Shown in pieces: positions 47,027 through 57,292 of a stretch of DNA of 64,000 nt. Under the pieces are notes generated by a model. That model was not told the DNA's origin and made no database searches. It saw only the letters and a program-made list of their open reading frames with translations. Made by a program: the position numbers and the translations under genes. This DNA is from Limnobaculum allomyrinae (GTDB lineage: Bacteria > Pseudomonadota > Gammaproteobacteria > Enterobacterales > Enterobacteriaceae): assembly GCF_016649425.1 (NCBI RefSeq), contig NZ_JADRCR010000004.1, forward strand, positions 1 through 64,000, in the 5' to 3' direction. Every line of letters begins with the position of its first letter. Position 1 is the stretch's first letter.

Positions 47027-48418
47027 ATGAATAATCAAACTCAATCCCTGTACAGCCAGCTTCCTTCGGTGGATCGCTTACTTAATGAGCCGGATATGGA
47101 GCCGCTGTTGGTTCAATTCGGTCAACATCTGGTAGTGGCGTCACTGCGCCATTTACAACAGCAGGCCAGACAGGAGATTAGCCAGTTCAATCGATTACCC
47201 GAGTGGAGCCACAACTGGATTGAAGCAGTCAGCAGCCATCTGATGCAAAAGCAGCGCAGCGGCTTACAGCCGGTATTTAACCTGAGTGGAACCGTGCTGC
47301 ATACTAACCTTGGGCGGGCGCTGTTAGCGGAAGAGGCGATTGATGAGGTTGCCAGCGCCATGCGCCATGCGGTGACGCTGGAGTACGATCTGGACGGTGC
47401 CGGGCGTGGACATCGGGATAATGTGATTTCCGAGTTGCTGAGTGAATTAACCGGTGCAGAAGCGGCCTGTATTGTGAATAACAACGCCGCCGCGGTCATG
47501 CTGATGCTGGCTGCGGTCGCTGCCGATCAAGAGGTTATTGTCTCCCGCGGTGAGCTGGTGGAAATTGGCGGTGCATTTCGGGTGCCGGATGTGATGCGTC
47601 AGGCGGGATGTAAGCTGGTGGAGGTGGGGACGACCAACCGCACCCACCTGCGTGATTACCGTGATGCGGTGAGTGAAAGCACCGGACTGTTGATGAAAGT
47701 GCATACCAGCAATTACAGCATTCAGGGCTTTACCGCTGCGGTTGATGAGCAGGAGCTGGTGGCGCTGGGGCGTGAGTTGAATTTACCGGTAGCTACCGAC
47801 CTTGGCAGCGGTTCATTAATCGATTTACAACAGTATGACCTACCCGCTGAGCCAATGCCGCAAAACCTGATTGCCGCCGGCGTTGATTTAGTCACCTTCT
47901 CCGGCGATAAACTGTTGGGTGGCCCACAGGCGGGAATTATCCTCGGCTCGAAAAAGTGGATCGAAAAAATTCAGCGCCATCCATTAAAACGTGCACTGCG
48001 CGCCGGAAAACTGACACTGGCGGCGTTAGAAGCCACTTTACGCCTTTACCAACAGCCAGAACGTTTAGCTTACTCCCTGCCGACTTTACGTCTGTTAAGC
48101 CGTGATGCCGCTGAAATGAAAGGCATGGCCTCACAGTTATTATCACCATTGCAGGCCTGTTACGGTGGACATTTTACCGTACAGGCAGAGCCTTGCCTGT
48201 CGCAAATTGGCAGCGGTTCATTACCGGTAGACCGTCTTCCCAGCTATGCCGTGACTTTCGAGCCAAAAGATGGCCGAGGCCGAACGCTGGAAGCACTGGC
48301 GGAAAAATGGCGCGCCCTGCCCAAACCGGTAATTGGCCGGATACAGGAAGGAAAGCTATGGCTGGATTTACGCTGCCTTGAAGATGAATCAGAATTGCTG
48401 GAGATGCTGTTAGCATGA
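47027..48418 (+). CDS. selA: L-seryl-tRNA(Sec) selenium transferase
   Basis: A 463-residue PLP enzyme converting Ser-tRNA(Sec) to Sec-tRNA(Sec) with selenophosphate. The PLP lysine is in [13 protein letters not shown] (about residue 295). HTNLGRALL and [14 protein letters not shown] are family blocks. Length equals E. coli SelA (463). It overlaps selB by four bases. Needed to decode the UGA in fdoG. Confidence 0.97.
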   Translation: MNNQTQSLYSQLPSVDRLLNEPDMEPLLVQFGQHLVVASLRHLQQQARQEISQFNRLPEWSHNWIEAVSSHLMQKQRSGLQPVFNLSGTVLHTNLGRALLAEEAIDEVASAMRHAVTLEYDLDGAGRGHRDNVISELLSELTGAEAACIVNNNAAAVMLMLAAVAADQEVIVSRGELVEIGGAFRVPDVMRQAGCKLVEVGTTNRTHLRDYRDAVSESTGLLMKVHTSNYSIQGFTAAVDEQELVALGRELNLPVATDLGSGSLIDLQQYDLPAEPMPQNLIAAGVDLVTFSGDKLLGGPQAGIILGSKKWIEKIQRHPLKRALRAGKLTLAALEATLRLYQQPERLAYSLPTLRLLSRDAAEMKGMASQLLSPLQACYGGHFTVQAEPCLSQIGSGSLPVDRLPSYAVTFEPKDGRGRTLEALAEKWRALPKPVIGRIQEGKLWLDLRCLEDESELLEMLLA

Positions 48419-50295
48419 TTATTGCCACCGCCGGACACGTTGATCATGGAAAATCTACCCTGCTGCAAGCGCTGACCGGTGCAGGCAGCACTGACCGCCT
48501 GCCGGAAGAAAAACGCCGGGGAATGACCATTGATTTAGGCTATGTTTTTTTGCCGCTGGAAGATGGTCAGGTACTTGGTTTTATTGATGTTCCTGGTCAT
48601 GAAAAGTTTTTAGCCAATATGCTGGCAGGGGTTGACGGAGTTCAGCATGCATTGCTGGTGGTGGCCTGTGACGACGGCATTATGGCGCAAACCCGGGAGC
48701 ATCTGGCGATTTTACGTCTGGTGGGCATTCCTGCCATTACCGTTGCCTTAACCAAGACGGATCGCGTTACGCCGGAGCGGGTTGCCAGCGTCAAAAGTCA
48801 GATTACTGATGAGTTAAACGCTCAGGGCTGGAATGATTGCCCAATCTTTATCACTGCCGCTCCACAGGGAACAGGTATTGCGGAGTTGCGCGAGCATTTA
48901 ATCAATTTATATCAGCACCGAATTGAAGATAGTGAAGCATCAATACACCGCTTTCGTCTGGCGGTTGATCGTAGCTTTACCATCAAAGGTAGCGGCCTGG
49001 TGGTCACCGGAACCGCATTTAGCGGGCAGGTTAGCGTAGGGGATACCCTGTGGCTGACGGGGGTTAACCGACCGGTTCGGGTAAGAAGTATTCATGCCCA
49101 GAATCAACCGGCAGAACGGGCGGGTGCCGGTGAGCGTATTGCGTTAAACATTACCGGTGATATGGGAAAGCAGGATGTCAATCGTGGAGACTGGCTATTA
49201 CAGCAAACACCACCAGAAGCAGGGGACAGAGTGCTTGCGCTTCTCCATTGTGATAAACCCATTCGTCACTGGCAGTCGGTACATTTGCACCATTCGGTTA
49301 ACCATATTACCGGGCGCATTTCTCTGTTACAGGAAGGGGCTGTTAGCGCCGGTAGTGACGTTTTAGTGGAACTGGTGCTGGATGACGCTTTATTGCTGGC
49401 GGAGAACGACCGCATCATTGTGCGTGATATCAGCGCACGTGAAACGCTGGGTGGCGCGCGAGTGCTGTTACTTCAGCCTCCGCGCAGGGGCAAACGTCAG
49501 CCGGAATATCTTGAAAAGCTCAGCCTGCTAAGTCAGGCACAAAACGATATGCAGGTGTTACAGCTGCGCCTGGCGGAGGGCAGTTTGTCTCTTAAAGCGT
49601 TTGGTTGGGCACGTCAGTTAACCGATGATGGCCTGCAAATGCTGTTAACGGCATCAGGTTGTAAAGTGGTGGGTGATACCGCCCTGCAGCAGGAAAAAGT
49701 GCAGGAGTTTCAGCAGCGATTAATTGATACCCTGAAAGATTTTCATGAACAGCATTTAGATCAACTGGGGGTTGGGCGAGCCAGACTGCGCCGGATGGCA
49801 CTACCTTCTGAGCCGGAAGCGCTGGTGTTTTCATTGATTGATATGCTGTTGACCGAAAAGCGTCTGAGCAATAGCCGGGGTTGGCTGCACCTTCCGGAGT
49901 TCAGTCTGGCATTCACCCCTGATGAACAGGCGATATGGCAGCGTATAGAAGAGAAATTTGGTGATGACCCATACTGGGTGCGGGATTTAGCCACCGAGCT
50001 GGGGCTGGATGAGCAACTGGTGAGAGGTGTATTACGTAAAGCGGCACAGCTGGGTCACGTTACCGCGGTGGTTCGCGATCGTTATTATCTGAGTGGCCGT
50101 ATTCGCCAGTTTGCAGATTTGATTCGCACCATGCATACCACTCAGGGAAGTACCTGCGCCGCTGATTTTCGCGATCGCCTGGGGGTCGGGCGTAAACTGG
50201 CGATTCAGGTTCTGGAGTTTTTTGACCGCAGCGGCTTTACCCGCCGACGTGGCAATGACCACTTGCTTCGCGATCAGGGGTTGTTTCTGGATTAA
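48415..50295 (+). CDS. selB: Selenocysteine-specific elongation factor SelB
   Basis: A 626-residue GTPase that delivers Sec-tRNA to UGA codons by binding the SECIS hairpin. G1 GHVDHGKST at residues 7-15, G3 DVPGHEKF, G4 TKTD. The C-terminal half holds the winged-helix repeats that bind SECIS RNA, ending [18 protein letters not shown]. Length matches E. coli (614) well. Confidence 0.97.
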   Translation: MIIATAGHVDHGKSTLLQALTGAGSTDRLPEEKRRGMTIDLGYVFLPLEDGQVLGFIDVPGHEKFLANMLAGVDGVQHALLVVACDDGIMAQTREHLAILRLVGIPAITVALTKTDRVTPERVASVKSQITDELNAQGWNDCPIFITAAPQGTGIAELREHLINLYQHRIEDSEASIHRFRLAVDRSFTIKGSGLVVTGTAFSGQVSVGDTLWLTGVNRPVRVRSIHAQNQPAERAGAGERIALNITGDMGKQDVNRGDWLLQQTPPEAGDRVLALLHCDKPIRHWQSVHLHHSVNHITGRISLLQEGAVSAGSDVLVELVLDDALLLAENDRIIVRDISARETLGGARVLLLQPPRRGKRQPEYLEKLSLLSQAQNDMQVLQLRLAEGSLSLKAFGWARQLTDDGLQMLLTASGCKVVGDTALQQEKVQEFQQRLIDTLKDFHEQHLDQLGVGRARLRRMALPSEPEALVFSLIDMLLTEKRLSNSRGWLHLPEFSLAFTPDEQAIWQRIEEKFGDDPYWVRDLATELGLDEQLVRGVLRKAAQLGHVTAVVRDRYYLSGRIRQFADLIRTMHTTQGSTCAADFRDRLGVGRKLAIQVLEFFDRSGFTRRRGNDHLLRDQGLFLD

Positions 50296-50301
50296 AATGT
50301 T

Positions 50302-50327
50302 AAGCCCACGCCATAAAGCGCGGGCTT
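50302..50327. terminator. Bidirectional terminator between selB and ygjV
   Basis: AAGCCCACGC pairs with GCGCGGGCTT, allowing one mismatch or wobble, with ACTTTTGT after it. Confidence 0.75.
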
Positions 50328-50913
50328 ACTTTTGTCCTTCTGGTGTTTTCTCTTCCAGCGCCTTTTCTTCTTCCGCTGCTTTAACCACTTTGCTTTCAAT
50401 AGCAAACGGATCGATACCACGTTTTTGCATACGGTAGAAACGAATAATATTGAAGCCGTTCATCAGCAGAAAACTCCCTTCGATCAGCGTTCCACCGATG
50501 GAGCCAGCCCAAATATTGTGAGTAACCCAACAGGCGGTTGAGCACCACATAATGCTGCGCATTTTCAAACCATGAGTACGAAACATTGCCCAGGTACTGG
50601 CAATAGTACCTGCAATCGGCAGGGCTTCAATGGGGTGCTGAATTTTCATGGTGGCTAATATCAGCGTCAGAGTAATGAAGATCATCATTACCCAAAGATT
50701 GCGCCACCAGATGGACGTGATAGTCCGTATTGCGCTAAGCAGCACACTCATTGCAGCAGCATTGGCACCCATCATAAAGAAGTGACAGCTCATGATGGTA
50801 GAGTAAGCAGACAGTTGATATTTGAAACCGCGTTCATTGCGGTTAAAAAACATAGTGATGCCTACCAGAAATGCCACGCCGCCCACGGCTTGCGCAGCCC
50901 AATAAAATGTCAT
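50326..50913 (-). CDS. ygjV: Inner-membrane protein YgjV
   Basis: A 195-residue polytopic membrane protein of unknown function. It follows E. coli YgjV closely: GITMFFNRNERGFKYQLSAYS, WAGSIGGTLIEGSFLLMNGFNIIRF and MQKRGIDPF are conserved. About six hydrophobic segments and a Glu/Lys-rich cytoplasmic tail. Single gene, convergent with selB. Confidence 0.92.
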   Translation of the reverse strand: MTFYWAAQAVGGVAFLVGITMFFNRNERGFKYQLSAYSTIMSCHFFMMGANAAAMSVLLSAIRTITSIWWRNLWVMMIFITLTLILATMKIQHPIEALPIAGTIASTWAMFRTHGLKMRSIMWCSTACWVTHNIWAGSIGGTLIEGSFLLMNGFNIIRFYRMQKRGIDPFAIESKVVKAAEEEKALEEKTPEGQK

Positions 50914-51248
50914 GACCTGAATATCCTTACAGAAAATACAGTTATTTTTTTGCAGATAATAAAACGTGAGAAGTGAATCGCATCACTCGATTTGGTTCAG
51001 AGATACTCTTGATCAGGTCATTTTGAAAATGGCTGGTTCAGTCACTAATTAGTGTGAAGTTTATCACACTTTAATCCGGTGCTCCCATAGCATTGTTAGC
51101 AAGGTTAAAATATAGTCAGATATCAGGGCATTCCTGAATTAATCGGGGTTTCTGTTTATAAAATCATACAACTTTAAACAATAATAAACCGGAAAGCCCG
51201 TCAGACAGTTTACTTTAAGGTGTATCGTTTTACTTCAGGGTCATTTTT

Positions 51249-52172
51249 ATGTCGATTAGCCGTTCTCCGTTGCCGTTAAATGAAGATTTACGGGTTTTTC
51301 TCACCGTAGTCAGAAAGCATAGCTTTGCTAAAGCCGCCGTTGAGTTGGGGGTTTCTCCTGCGTACATCAGCAAACGGATTAATGCACTGGAAAAGGTACT
51401 GGATATAAAGCTGTTTCATCGCAGTACTCGCAGCATTGTCTTAACCGAAGACGGAGAGAAAGCCAGAGTCTGGGCCGACAGAATTCTGGGAGATCTCGAT
51501 GACTTCATCAGCGATGTTTCTGAAGCACGTCATGAGCCACAGGGCACATTGCGCATCGTCAGCTCGTTTGGTTTTGGGCGACAGTTTGTTGCTCCGGCCA
51601 TCTCTCAACTGGCAAAACAGTATCCTAATCTGGCCATTCAACTGGTTACCTCAGACCACGTGATTGATCTGGTTGCCGAAGGTTTCGATTTAGAAATCCG
51701 TGTTGGCAGCGACCTGCCGAATCACTATATGGCGAAAAAGTTGCTGGATAATCAGCGGGTGCTTTGCGCCTCACCCGCCTATCTGGCGGCTAAAGGTCAG
51801 CCTGAAACCCTGGATGATTTAGCCCGGCACGACTGTCTGGTGATCAAAGAGCGGGATACGCCTTTTGGCAGTTGGCTACTGAGTGGCAAAGATGAAAAAC
51901 CACAAACCGTTCGGGTTGACGGTCGACTCTCCTCCAATAGTGGCGCGATTGTGTTGCAATGGGGGCTGGAAGGCCACGGCATCTTCCTGCGCTCCATGTG
52001 GGATGCCAAACGCTATATCGATGAAGGCAAACTGATCAACGTCCTGCCTGAATATAGCCAGAGTGCTGACATCTGGGCGGTATACCCAATGAGACTATCA
52101 AACTCTGCCAAGCTGAAAGTCTGTGTCGAGTTCTTACAGCTCTATTTTAAGTGGGCAGATATAGAGGAATAG
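51249..52172 (+). CDS. LysR-family regulator
   Basis: A 307-residue regulator: helix-turn-helix FAKAAVELGVSPAYISKRINALE (residues about 28-50), then a substrate domain with FGRQFVAPAISQLAKQYPNLAIQ. It resembles the DmlR/TtdR branch that controls malate and tartrate genes. Encoded just upstream of the dicarboxylate cluster in the same direction, so a role as its activator is plausible. The GntR gene at 57.3 kb is the competing candidate. Confidence 0.85.
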   Translation: MSISRSPLPLNEDLRVFLTVVRKHSFAKAAVELGVSPAYISKRINALEKVLDIKLFHRSTRSIVLTEDGEKARVWADRILGDLDDFISDVSEARHEPQGTLRIVSSFGFGRQFVAPAISQLAKQYPNLAIQLVTSDHVIDLVAEGFDLEIRVGSDLPNHYMAKKLLDNQRVLCASPAYLAAKGQPETLDDLARHDCLVIKERDTPFGSWLLSGKDEKPQTVRVDGRLSSNSGAIVLQWGLEGHGIFLRSMWDAKRYIDEGKLINVLPEYSQSADIWAVYPMRLSNSAKLKVCVEFLQLYFKWADIEE

Positions 52173-52645
52173 GGATTTATCCTGAAGCAGTACTTTATTG
52201 GTCGTCTCTTATTATTATCACTCCCGGATAAATCCAGTTGTCCTGTGTGCTGTTTCTGGCGTGCTCTCATCCTCGTTTTTCACTTAATCGACCAACGCGT
52301 CGACTGCCTTTTAACCTTTTCAATCCATTCATGTAAGACCATTCGGTCAATTGTCATCATCGTATAACTCCTGAATTCAACACCCGACGATGCCGGGCAT
52401 CAACATATTGAAACTCTCCCTGAGCAGAGGATTAAAGGCAACGAGCTATAGCTTCTTCTCTTACAAGGGGCGCCCTTTATTCACCGGAAGGGAGGTCGTT
52501 TGAGATCTTGCTCACTTTTCTGCACGAAACATGATTAATTTCTACTCATTATATATAATATATTATTTGTGAGGGTTGAGTAAGTGATGTCTGTATCGCT
52601 TTATTTTTCATGTGGTTATGTTTTTGTGCCTTAAGGAGAATTAAG
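52173..52645 (+). other. 473-base intergenic region before the dicarboxylate cluster
   Basis: No supported gene. The right part holds the AT palindrome-like site at 52548-52566 and the AAGGAG ribosome site (52633) of the next gene. A GCCCGGCATCGTCGGG-type inverted repeat lies near 52384-52398. Confidence 0.5.
52548..52566 (+). promoter_or_regulatory. Candidate GntR operator, site 1
   Basis: ATTATATATAATATATTAT, about 80 bases upstream of the enolase-superfamily gene. Similar sites occur at 57093 (upstream of the GntR gene) and 59540 (upstream of the dehydratase alpha gene). Confidence 0.5.
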
Positions 52646-53836
52646 ATGAAAATCGTTAGTGTCGATATTATCGATGTGAAAAACCCGCTTCAGTCTGCCG
52701 TTGCTAAGTGGCGCCCGATTGTGGTTCGTATTAATACCGATGAAGGCATTTCTGGCTTCGGTGAAGTGGGTATGGCCTACGGTGTGGGCGCTTCGGCCGG
52801 GTTTGGTATGGCTAAAGATCTTGCCAGTATTATCATCGGTATGGATCCCATGGAAACGGAAAAAATTTGGGACAAAATGCAGAAGAAAACCTTCTGGGGA
52901 CAAGGTGGAGGAACCGTGGTTTCTGCCGGGATGAGCGCGATTGATGTTGCGCTGTGGGATATTAAAGGGAAAGCGCTTAATGTGCCCTGTTATCAGCTAT
53001 TAGGCGGGAAATGTCGCGATACACTGCGTACCTACGCCAGTCAGTTACAGTTTGGCTGGGGAGATGCAGAGAAGAAAGAGATCCTGACCACGCCGGAACA
53101 GTACGCGGCGGCGGCAGAACAGGCGGTAGCCGATGGCTATGATGCGATTAAAGTCGATGTTAATGAGATTAACGAACAGGGTGGCGTGAAGAAAAGTAAC
53201 CTGTACGGTGTCTTTAGTGACCGTGAACTGAAGGTAGGTTATAAGCGCCTTAAAGCTATCCGTGATGCGATTGGCGATGATATTGATATCATCGTAGAAG
53301 CTCATGCATTGACCGATACGGCTTCTGCGATTCGCTTTGGTCGGATGATTGAAGAGCTCCGCATTTCCGCCTATGAAGAGCCTGTGATGAATCTGAATCC
53401 AGGGCAACTGAAAGAAGTGAAGCAAAACGTCAATATTCCCATCGCTGCTGGTGAGCGTATTTATACTCGCTGGGGTTTCCGCCCCTTCTTTGAAGAACAC
53501 ATTATTGATTTGATTCAGCCCGATCTCGGTACTTGTGGTGGCTTCAGTGAAGCGAAGAAGATTTGTGATATGGGCCATATCTACGATACCACCTGCCAAA
53601 TCCATGTTTGCGGCGGCCCGATTATGACGGCGGCGTCGCTTCAACTGGAGTGTGCGATCCCTAATTTCGGTATTCACGAGTTGCACCGCTACTCCTTGTT
53701 AGATGGCAATCGTGCGACCTGTAAGTACGACTATTTACCGGAAAATGGCCAGTACAGTGTTCCTGACCTGCCGGGTATTGGTCAGGAATTGACAGATAAA
53801 TCAATTGCTGAATCACCAAAAGAGACCGTGAAGTAA
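52646..53836 (+). CDS. Enolase-superfamily (mandelate racemase group) sugar-acid or hydroxy-acid dehydratase
   Basis: A 396-residue enzyme. The start ATG 52646 has AAGGAG upstream. Visible features: substrate-capping N-domain (TDEGISGFGEVGMAYG), DVALWDIKGKALNVPCYQLLGG, a Lys-x-Asp strand DAIKVDVNE, metal ligands in IIVEAHA, YEEPV and AGERIYTR, and a C-terminal IHVCGGPI in place of the His of the usual PHCPLGP. This fits acid dehydratases related to galactonate and D-tartrate dehydratases. With a DcuC carrier and fumarase-like subunits nearby, a C4-C5 hydroxy-dicarboxylate is the likely substrate. Confidence 0.82.
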   Translation: MKIVSVDIIDVKNPLQSAVAKWRPIVVRINTDEGISGFGEVGMAYGVGASAGFGMAKDLASIIIGMDPMETEKIWDKMQKKTFWGQGGGTVVSAGMSAIDVALWDIKGKALNVPCYQLLGGKCRDTLRTYASQLQFGWGDAEKKEILTTPEQYAAAAEQAVADGYDAIKVDVNEINEQGGVKKSNLYGVFSDRELKVGYKRLKAIRDAIGDDIDIIVEAHALTDTASAIRFGRMIEELRISAYEEPVMNLNPGQLKEVKQNVNIPIAAGERIYTRWGFRPFFEEHIIDLIQPDLGTCGGFSEAKKICDMGHIYDTTCQIHVCGGPIMTAASLQLECAIPNFGIHELHRYSLLDGNRATCKYDYLPENGQYSVPDLPGIGQELTDKSIAESPKETVK

Positions 53837-54113
53837 TCAGCAACTATTACCGAAGGGCACCGCCTTTAGTGAGTGTTGAACATACCGATGTGAGTAAGAA
53901 AAATGTCGATTGGCGATATGTTGTTCTTAGAACATTCGCCAGCAAGTTTGACGATTAACAACAACACATTCAGGTCAATGTTTCATCATGAATAAATAAT
54001 AAAAGAACAGCGGTAGCCCTGATGAGGGAGGCAAAGTCCAGGGTGTTAATACCTCCCGAATATTGATAGTGGGTTATTTGCGCGAAGCCATTGGCTTCGT
54101 GAGGAGTCAAAGT

Positions 54114-55505
54114 ATGGGATTAACAATATCACTTGTTGTTATCGGGTGGGTCGCCTGGATGATAGCAAGAAAAGGATATGCGACGGCAGTGCTGTTGATC
54201 GCCGGCGTTTTCTTGTTAGGAACATCAGTAATGCTCGATCTCGGCCCGGGATTAACGCTGAAAAAATCAACGGGTAGTGGTTTTTTTGATATTTTTCAGG
54301 TCGTTCAAAATATTATGTCCAGTAACCTCGGTGGGTTGGGGTTAGCCATTATGGCGATGGGGGGATTTTCCCGCTATATGGATACACTGAATGCGGGTCA
54401 GGCGTTATATGCCGTTGTTGGTGGCCCGTTGAAGTATATCAAATCGCCTTATTTACTGGCATGTATGGGGTTTGTTGTTTCTCAAATCATCGGTATGGCA
54501 ATCCCGAGTGCATCAGGATTAGCGTTGATGCTGATGGTGACGTTGTATCCCGTCATGATCCGCGCAGGTGTGTCTCGACTGACTGCGGTGGCTATCATTG
54601 GCTCTAGCCGATTCTTCGATTTAGGGCCCGGATCGGCCAACTGTCTGCTGGCGGCCAAGATTTCAGGTATTGAGTGGGCGGAGTATTTCCTTAGCTGGCA
54701 AATGATGATCTACTTTCCTCTGTTGGCGACGATGCTGGTTTCTCACTACTTCGTACAGCGCTTCTGGGAGCGTCGTGAAGGGCCAGATCCAGAGGATTTG
54801 GTCTTGCAGGCGCGGTTTCGCGAGGAGCAGGAAGGACAGGTGGCACCAGTACCGAAGATTTACGCGCTGCTGCCGATCGTACCGCTGGCTATTCTGTTGC
54901 TTTTCAATCCAGTGGTGCTTGGTCAGGTCGGTATCGATATCAAAGTCGGTGTGCCTTCAGCGATTGTGCTCAGTACGCTGGTTGCCATGCTATTTGAGTT
55001 TATCCGTAACCGTAACACGCTTGAAGTGCTTAACGGCATGAAGTCTTTCTTTGAAGGTCTGGGAAAACAGTTGACCATCGTTGTGGCGCTGATTATTGCA
55101 GGTCAGGTGTTCGGTGAGGGGCTTATTGCTATCGGTGCTGTCGAATCACTGATTACGGGTGTAGAAGGCGCAGGACTGGGTGCCGGCTTTATGATTATTC
55201 TGATGAGTCTGATCATCGGCGCCGTTGCTTTCCTGATGGGGTCAGGTAATGCCCCATTCTTCTCATTTGCTTCGCTGATTCCTGCGATTGCCGCGAAAAT
55301 GGGGGTGCCATCTGCCGCTATGCTGTTGCCACTGCAAACCATGACTGGCTTTGGTCGCACATTATCACCGGTAACCGGTGCGATAGTTGCTGTTGCTGGT
55401 ATTGCCGGTGTTTCGCCGTTTCAAATTGTCAAACGCAACGCGATTCAGCTCATCTTATGTATGTTAGTCAATTTTATATTGACCTTTACTGTCGTGTTGC
55501 CTTGA
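54114..55505 (+). CDS. DcuC-family C4-dicarboxylate carrier
   Basis: A 463-residue inner-membrane carrier with about 12 hydrophobic helices. I start at ATG 54114, preceded by GAGGAG; an upstream TTG at 54063 has no such site. The signature GSGNAPFFSFASLIP...TGFGRTLSPVTGAIVAVAGIAGVSPFQIVKR is very close to the DcuC C-terminus. It should import (or exchange) the substrate of the cluster. The 277 bases before it contain a GGGAGG...CCTCCC inverted repeat and no gene. Confidence 0.88.
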   Translation: MGLTISLVVIGWVAWMIARKGYATAVLLIAGVFLLGTSVMLDLGPGLTLKKSTGSGFFDIFQVVQNIMSSNLGGLGLAIMAMGGFSRYMDTLNAGQALYAVVGGPLKYIKSPYLLACMGFVVSQIIGMAIPSASGLALMLMVTLYPVMIRAGVSRLTAVAIIGSSRFFDLGPGSANCLLAAKISGIEWAEYFLSWQMMIYFPLLATMLVSHYFVQRFWERREGPDPEDLVLQARFREEQEGQVAPVPKIYALLPIVPLAILLLFNPVVLGQVGIDIKVGVPSAIVLSTLVAMLFEFIRNRNTLEVLNGMKSFFEGLGKQLTIVVALIIAGQVFGEGLIAIGAVESLITGVEGAGLGAGFMIILMSLIIGAVAFLMGSGNAPFFSFASLIPAIAAKMGVPSAAMLLPLQTMTGFGRTLSPVTGAIVAVAGIAGVSPFQIVKRNAIQLILCMLVNFILTFTVVLP

Positions 55506-55529
55506 ACCAGATTTCATTAATACCACCAC

Positions 55530-55570
55530 TCAGGAGGCCGCGGCGCGTTAAACCCGTTGTAGCCTCCTGA
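55530..55570 (+). other. Intercistronic hairpin before the MmgE/PrpD gene
   Basis: TCAGGAGGC (55530-55538) pairs perfectly with GCCTCCTGA (55562-55570). It lies 16 bases before the next start and lacks a T tract, so it may tune expression rather than terminate. Confidence 0.5.
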
Positions 55571-55585
55571 TCAAGGGGGGAGATC

Positions 55586-56923
55586 ATGCGAAAAGATGTT
55601 CAGAAAAAATTAGCCGATTTTATTGTTGATTGTCGTGACGAATCGATAGCAGAGCGACTGATGACGGACATGAAGTATCGAGTGATTGACTGGCTGGGTT
55701 GTGCGGTGGCAGGAGTACACTATCCGCAATCCGACATCGCTCGTCGTGTTTTTACGGGGTCTGGTGGATTGGAAGAGGCGACGGTTATCGGTACCGGAGC
55801 GCGTTATCCCGCAGCGATGGCGGCGATGGTAAACGGTGTCATTGGTCATGTATCTGAACTGGATGATGGTCATCGTAAAGCGATAGGCCATCCGGGCTCG
55901 GTAACGTTACCCGTTGCGTTGGCATTGGGTGAATCACTGAATGTCAGCGGTCAGGCGTTCCTGAAAGCGCTGATTATTGGCTACGATGTTTATATTCGCC
56001 TGGGGCAGACAGTCAATCCTTCACATTATGCTTATTGGCACACTACGGGTACCTGTGGAACCTTTGCGGCTACCGCCACGGCAGCATCATTAATGCAACT
56101 CACGCCAGAGCAAACCTGTAATGCGTTGGGTATCTCAGCAACGTTAGCCAGTGGATTGGTGGCATCATTCGGTTCACACGCCAAAGCGTTAAACGTGGGG
56201 CATGCCTGCCAAAATGGTGTTTATGCCGCGCTGTTGGCGAAAGAAGGATTTACCGGGTCACCGTCAGCAATGATGGGGGAAAAAGGATATGTCATGGCGA
56301 CCAGTGATGCGGAGTCTTTACCCTACTTTGATCGCCTTTCTGCGCCAGAGCTGCTGTCCGATACGGCATTTTATAAGGTTTACGCATCCTGTGGTCACAC
56401 GAACTCGCCGTTGGACGCGATATTTAGCCTGATCAAAGAATATGCACCCGATGTGAAAAAAATAATCAGTATCAAGGTGGAAACCTACCGTATTTCAGTA
56501 TCCCTGACCGCGGTGCTGAAAGTGAAAAATGAGGATGAGGCCAAGTTTTCACTACCGTATTGTATGGCGGTAGCCATGCTGTTTGGTCAGGTCTCGTTAG
56601 CCGAATTCCAACCAGAAGTGTTACAAGCCCCGGATGTACTGGAATTGGCGAAAAAAATTGAGGTCGTTGAATCTGAGCAGGCGACGGCACGCTTCCCTAA
56701 ACGACAGGCACATGTCACTGTCTTTATGGAGGATGGACAAGTCTATCAATGCGAAGTCATGGACTCCACTGATGTTGCGGATTTCGCAATGTTGGAGAAA
56801 AAGTTTCTCAATTTGACGAATAACGTAGATCGGCAGGCGTCGGAAGAGGTACTGGTGTTCATTAAACAGATGGACAAAAGCGCGGGGATTGTGCCGCTGT
56901 TGAGCTATTTGAGAAAAATTTAG
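55586..56923 (+). CDS. MmgE/PrpD family protein
   Basis: A 445-residue member of the family of 2-methylcitrate dehydratase, cis-aconitate decarboxylase and iminodisuccinate epimerase. Active-site region SELDDGHRKAIGHPGSVTLPVALALGE (about residues 92-118) and the C-terminal-half YASCGHTNSPLDA histidine/cysteine loop are conserved. GGGGAG precedes the ATG. In this cluster it could epimerise, dehydrate or decarboxylate a hydroxy-dicarboxylate; the exact reaction is unknown. Confidence 0.85.
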   Translation: MRKDVQKKLADFIVDCRDESIAERLMTDMKYRVIDWLGCAVAGVHYPQSDIARRVFTGSGGLEEATVIGTGARYPAAMAAMVNGVIGHVSELDDGHRKAIGHPGSVTLPVALALGESLNVSGQAFLKALIIGYDVYIRLGQTVNPSHYAYWHTTGTCGTFAATATAASLMQLTPEQTCNALGISATLASGLVASFGSHAKALNVGHACQNGVYAALLAKEGFTGSPSAMMGEKGYVMATSDAESLPYFDRLSAPELLSDTAFYKVYASCGHTNSPLDAIFSLIKEYAPDVKKIISIKVETYRISVSLTAVLKVKNEDEAKFSLPYCMAVAMLFGQVSLAEFQPEVLQAPDVLELAKKIEVVESEQATARFPKRQAHVTVFMEDGQVYQCEVMDSTDVADFAMLEKKFLNLTNNVDRQASEEVLVFIKQMDKSAGIVPLLSYLRKI

Positions 56924-57292
56924 CCAGAGTTAATCCATAATGTGCTCAATATAAAAAGAATGATTATTGTATTGAGCACTGTTTTGCTGATATTCCATTA
57001 TCCCTTCTGTAAGAAAAAATCTCGTTTTCACTCAAACTTATAACCTGTTCACAAGAGCGCCTGTAAACAAGTTATGCCTTGATAATCATGCTTAATATAT
57101 AAGATATGAATGGATGCTATTGCGGTGTCGTATCAGAAATATGAGGCCGAAAGTATTTCTTGACGCCTTCATCACATGCGCTAACCTCATAAAACAAAAA
57201 GTATTCTACTCTTTTCCCCGTCTATTGAGTAAAATCATGCTTATACACAGCGGTTTTCGCTGTTTGACACTTGACGTTTGGTCTCAATAAAA
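56924..57292 (+). other. Intergenic region upstream of the GntR gene
   Basis: 369 AT-rich bases without a supported gene. It holds the candidate GntR operator at 57093-57110. Confidence 0.5.
57093..57110 (+). promoter_or_regulatory. Candidate GntR operator, site 3
   Basis: TAATATATAAGATATGAA differs from the site at 59540-59557 by one base in 18. About 180 bases upstream of the GntR start, consistent with autoregulation. Confidence 0.5.

Noticed and set aside
51249-52172. Naming this LysR gene dmlR or ttdR
   Set aside because: The resemblance is general to the branch; sequence alone does not fix the target genes.
54063-54113. Longer carrier start at TTG 54063
   Set aside because: No ribosome site there, while ATG 54114 has GAGGAG at good spacing and gives the normal DcuC length.
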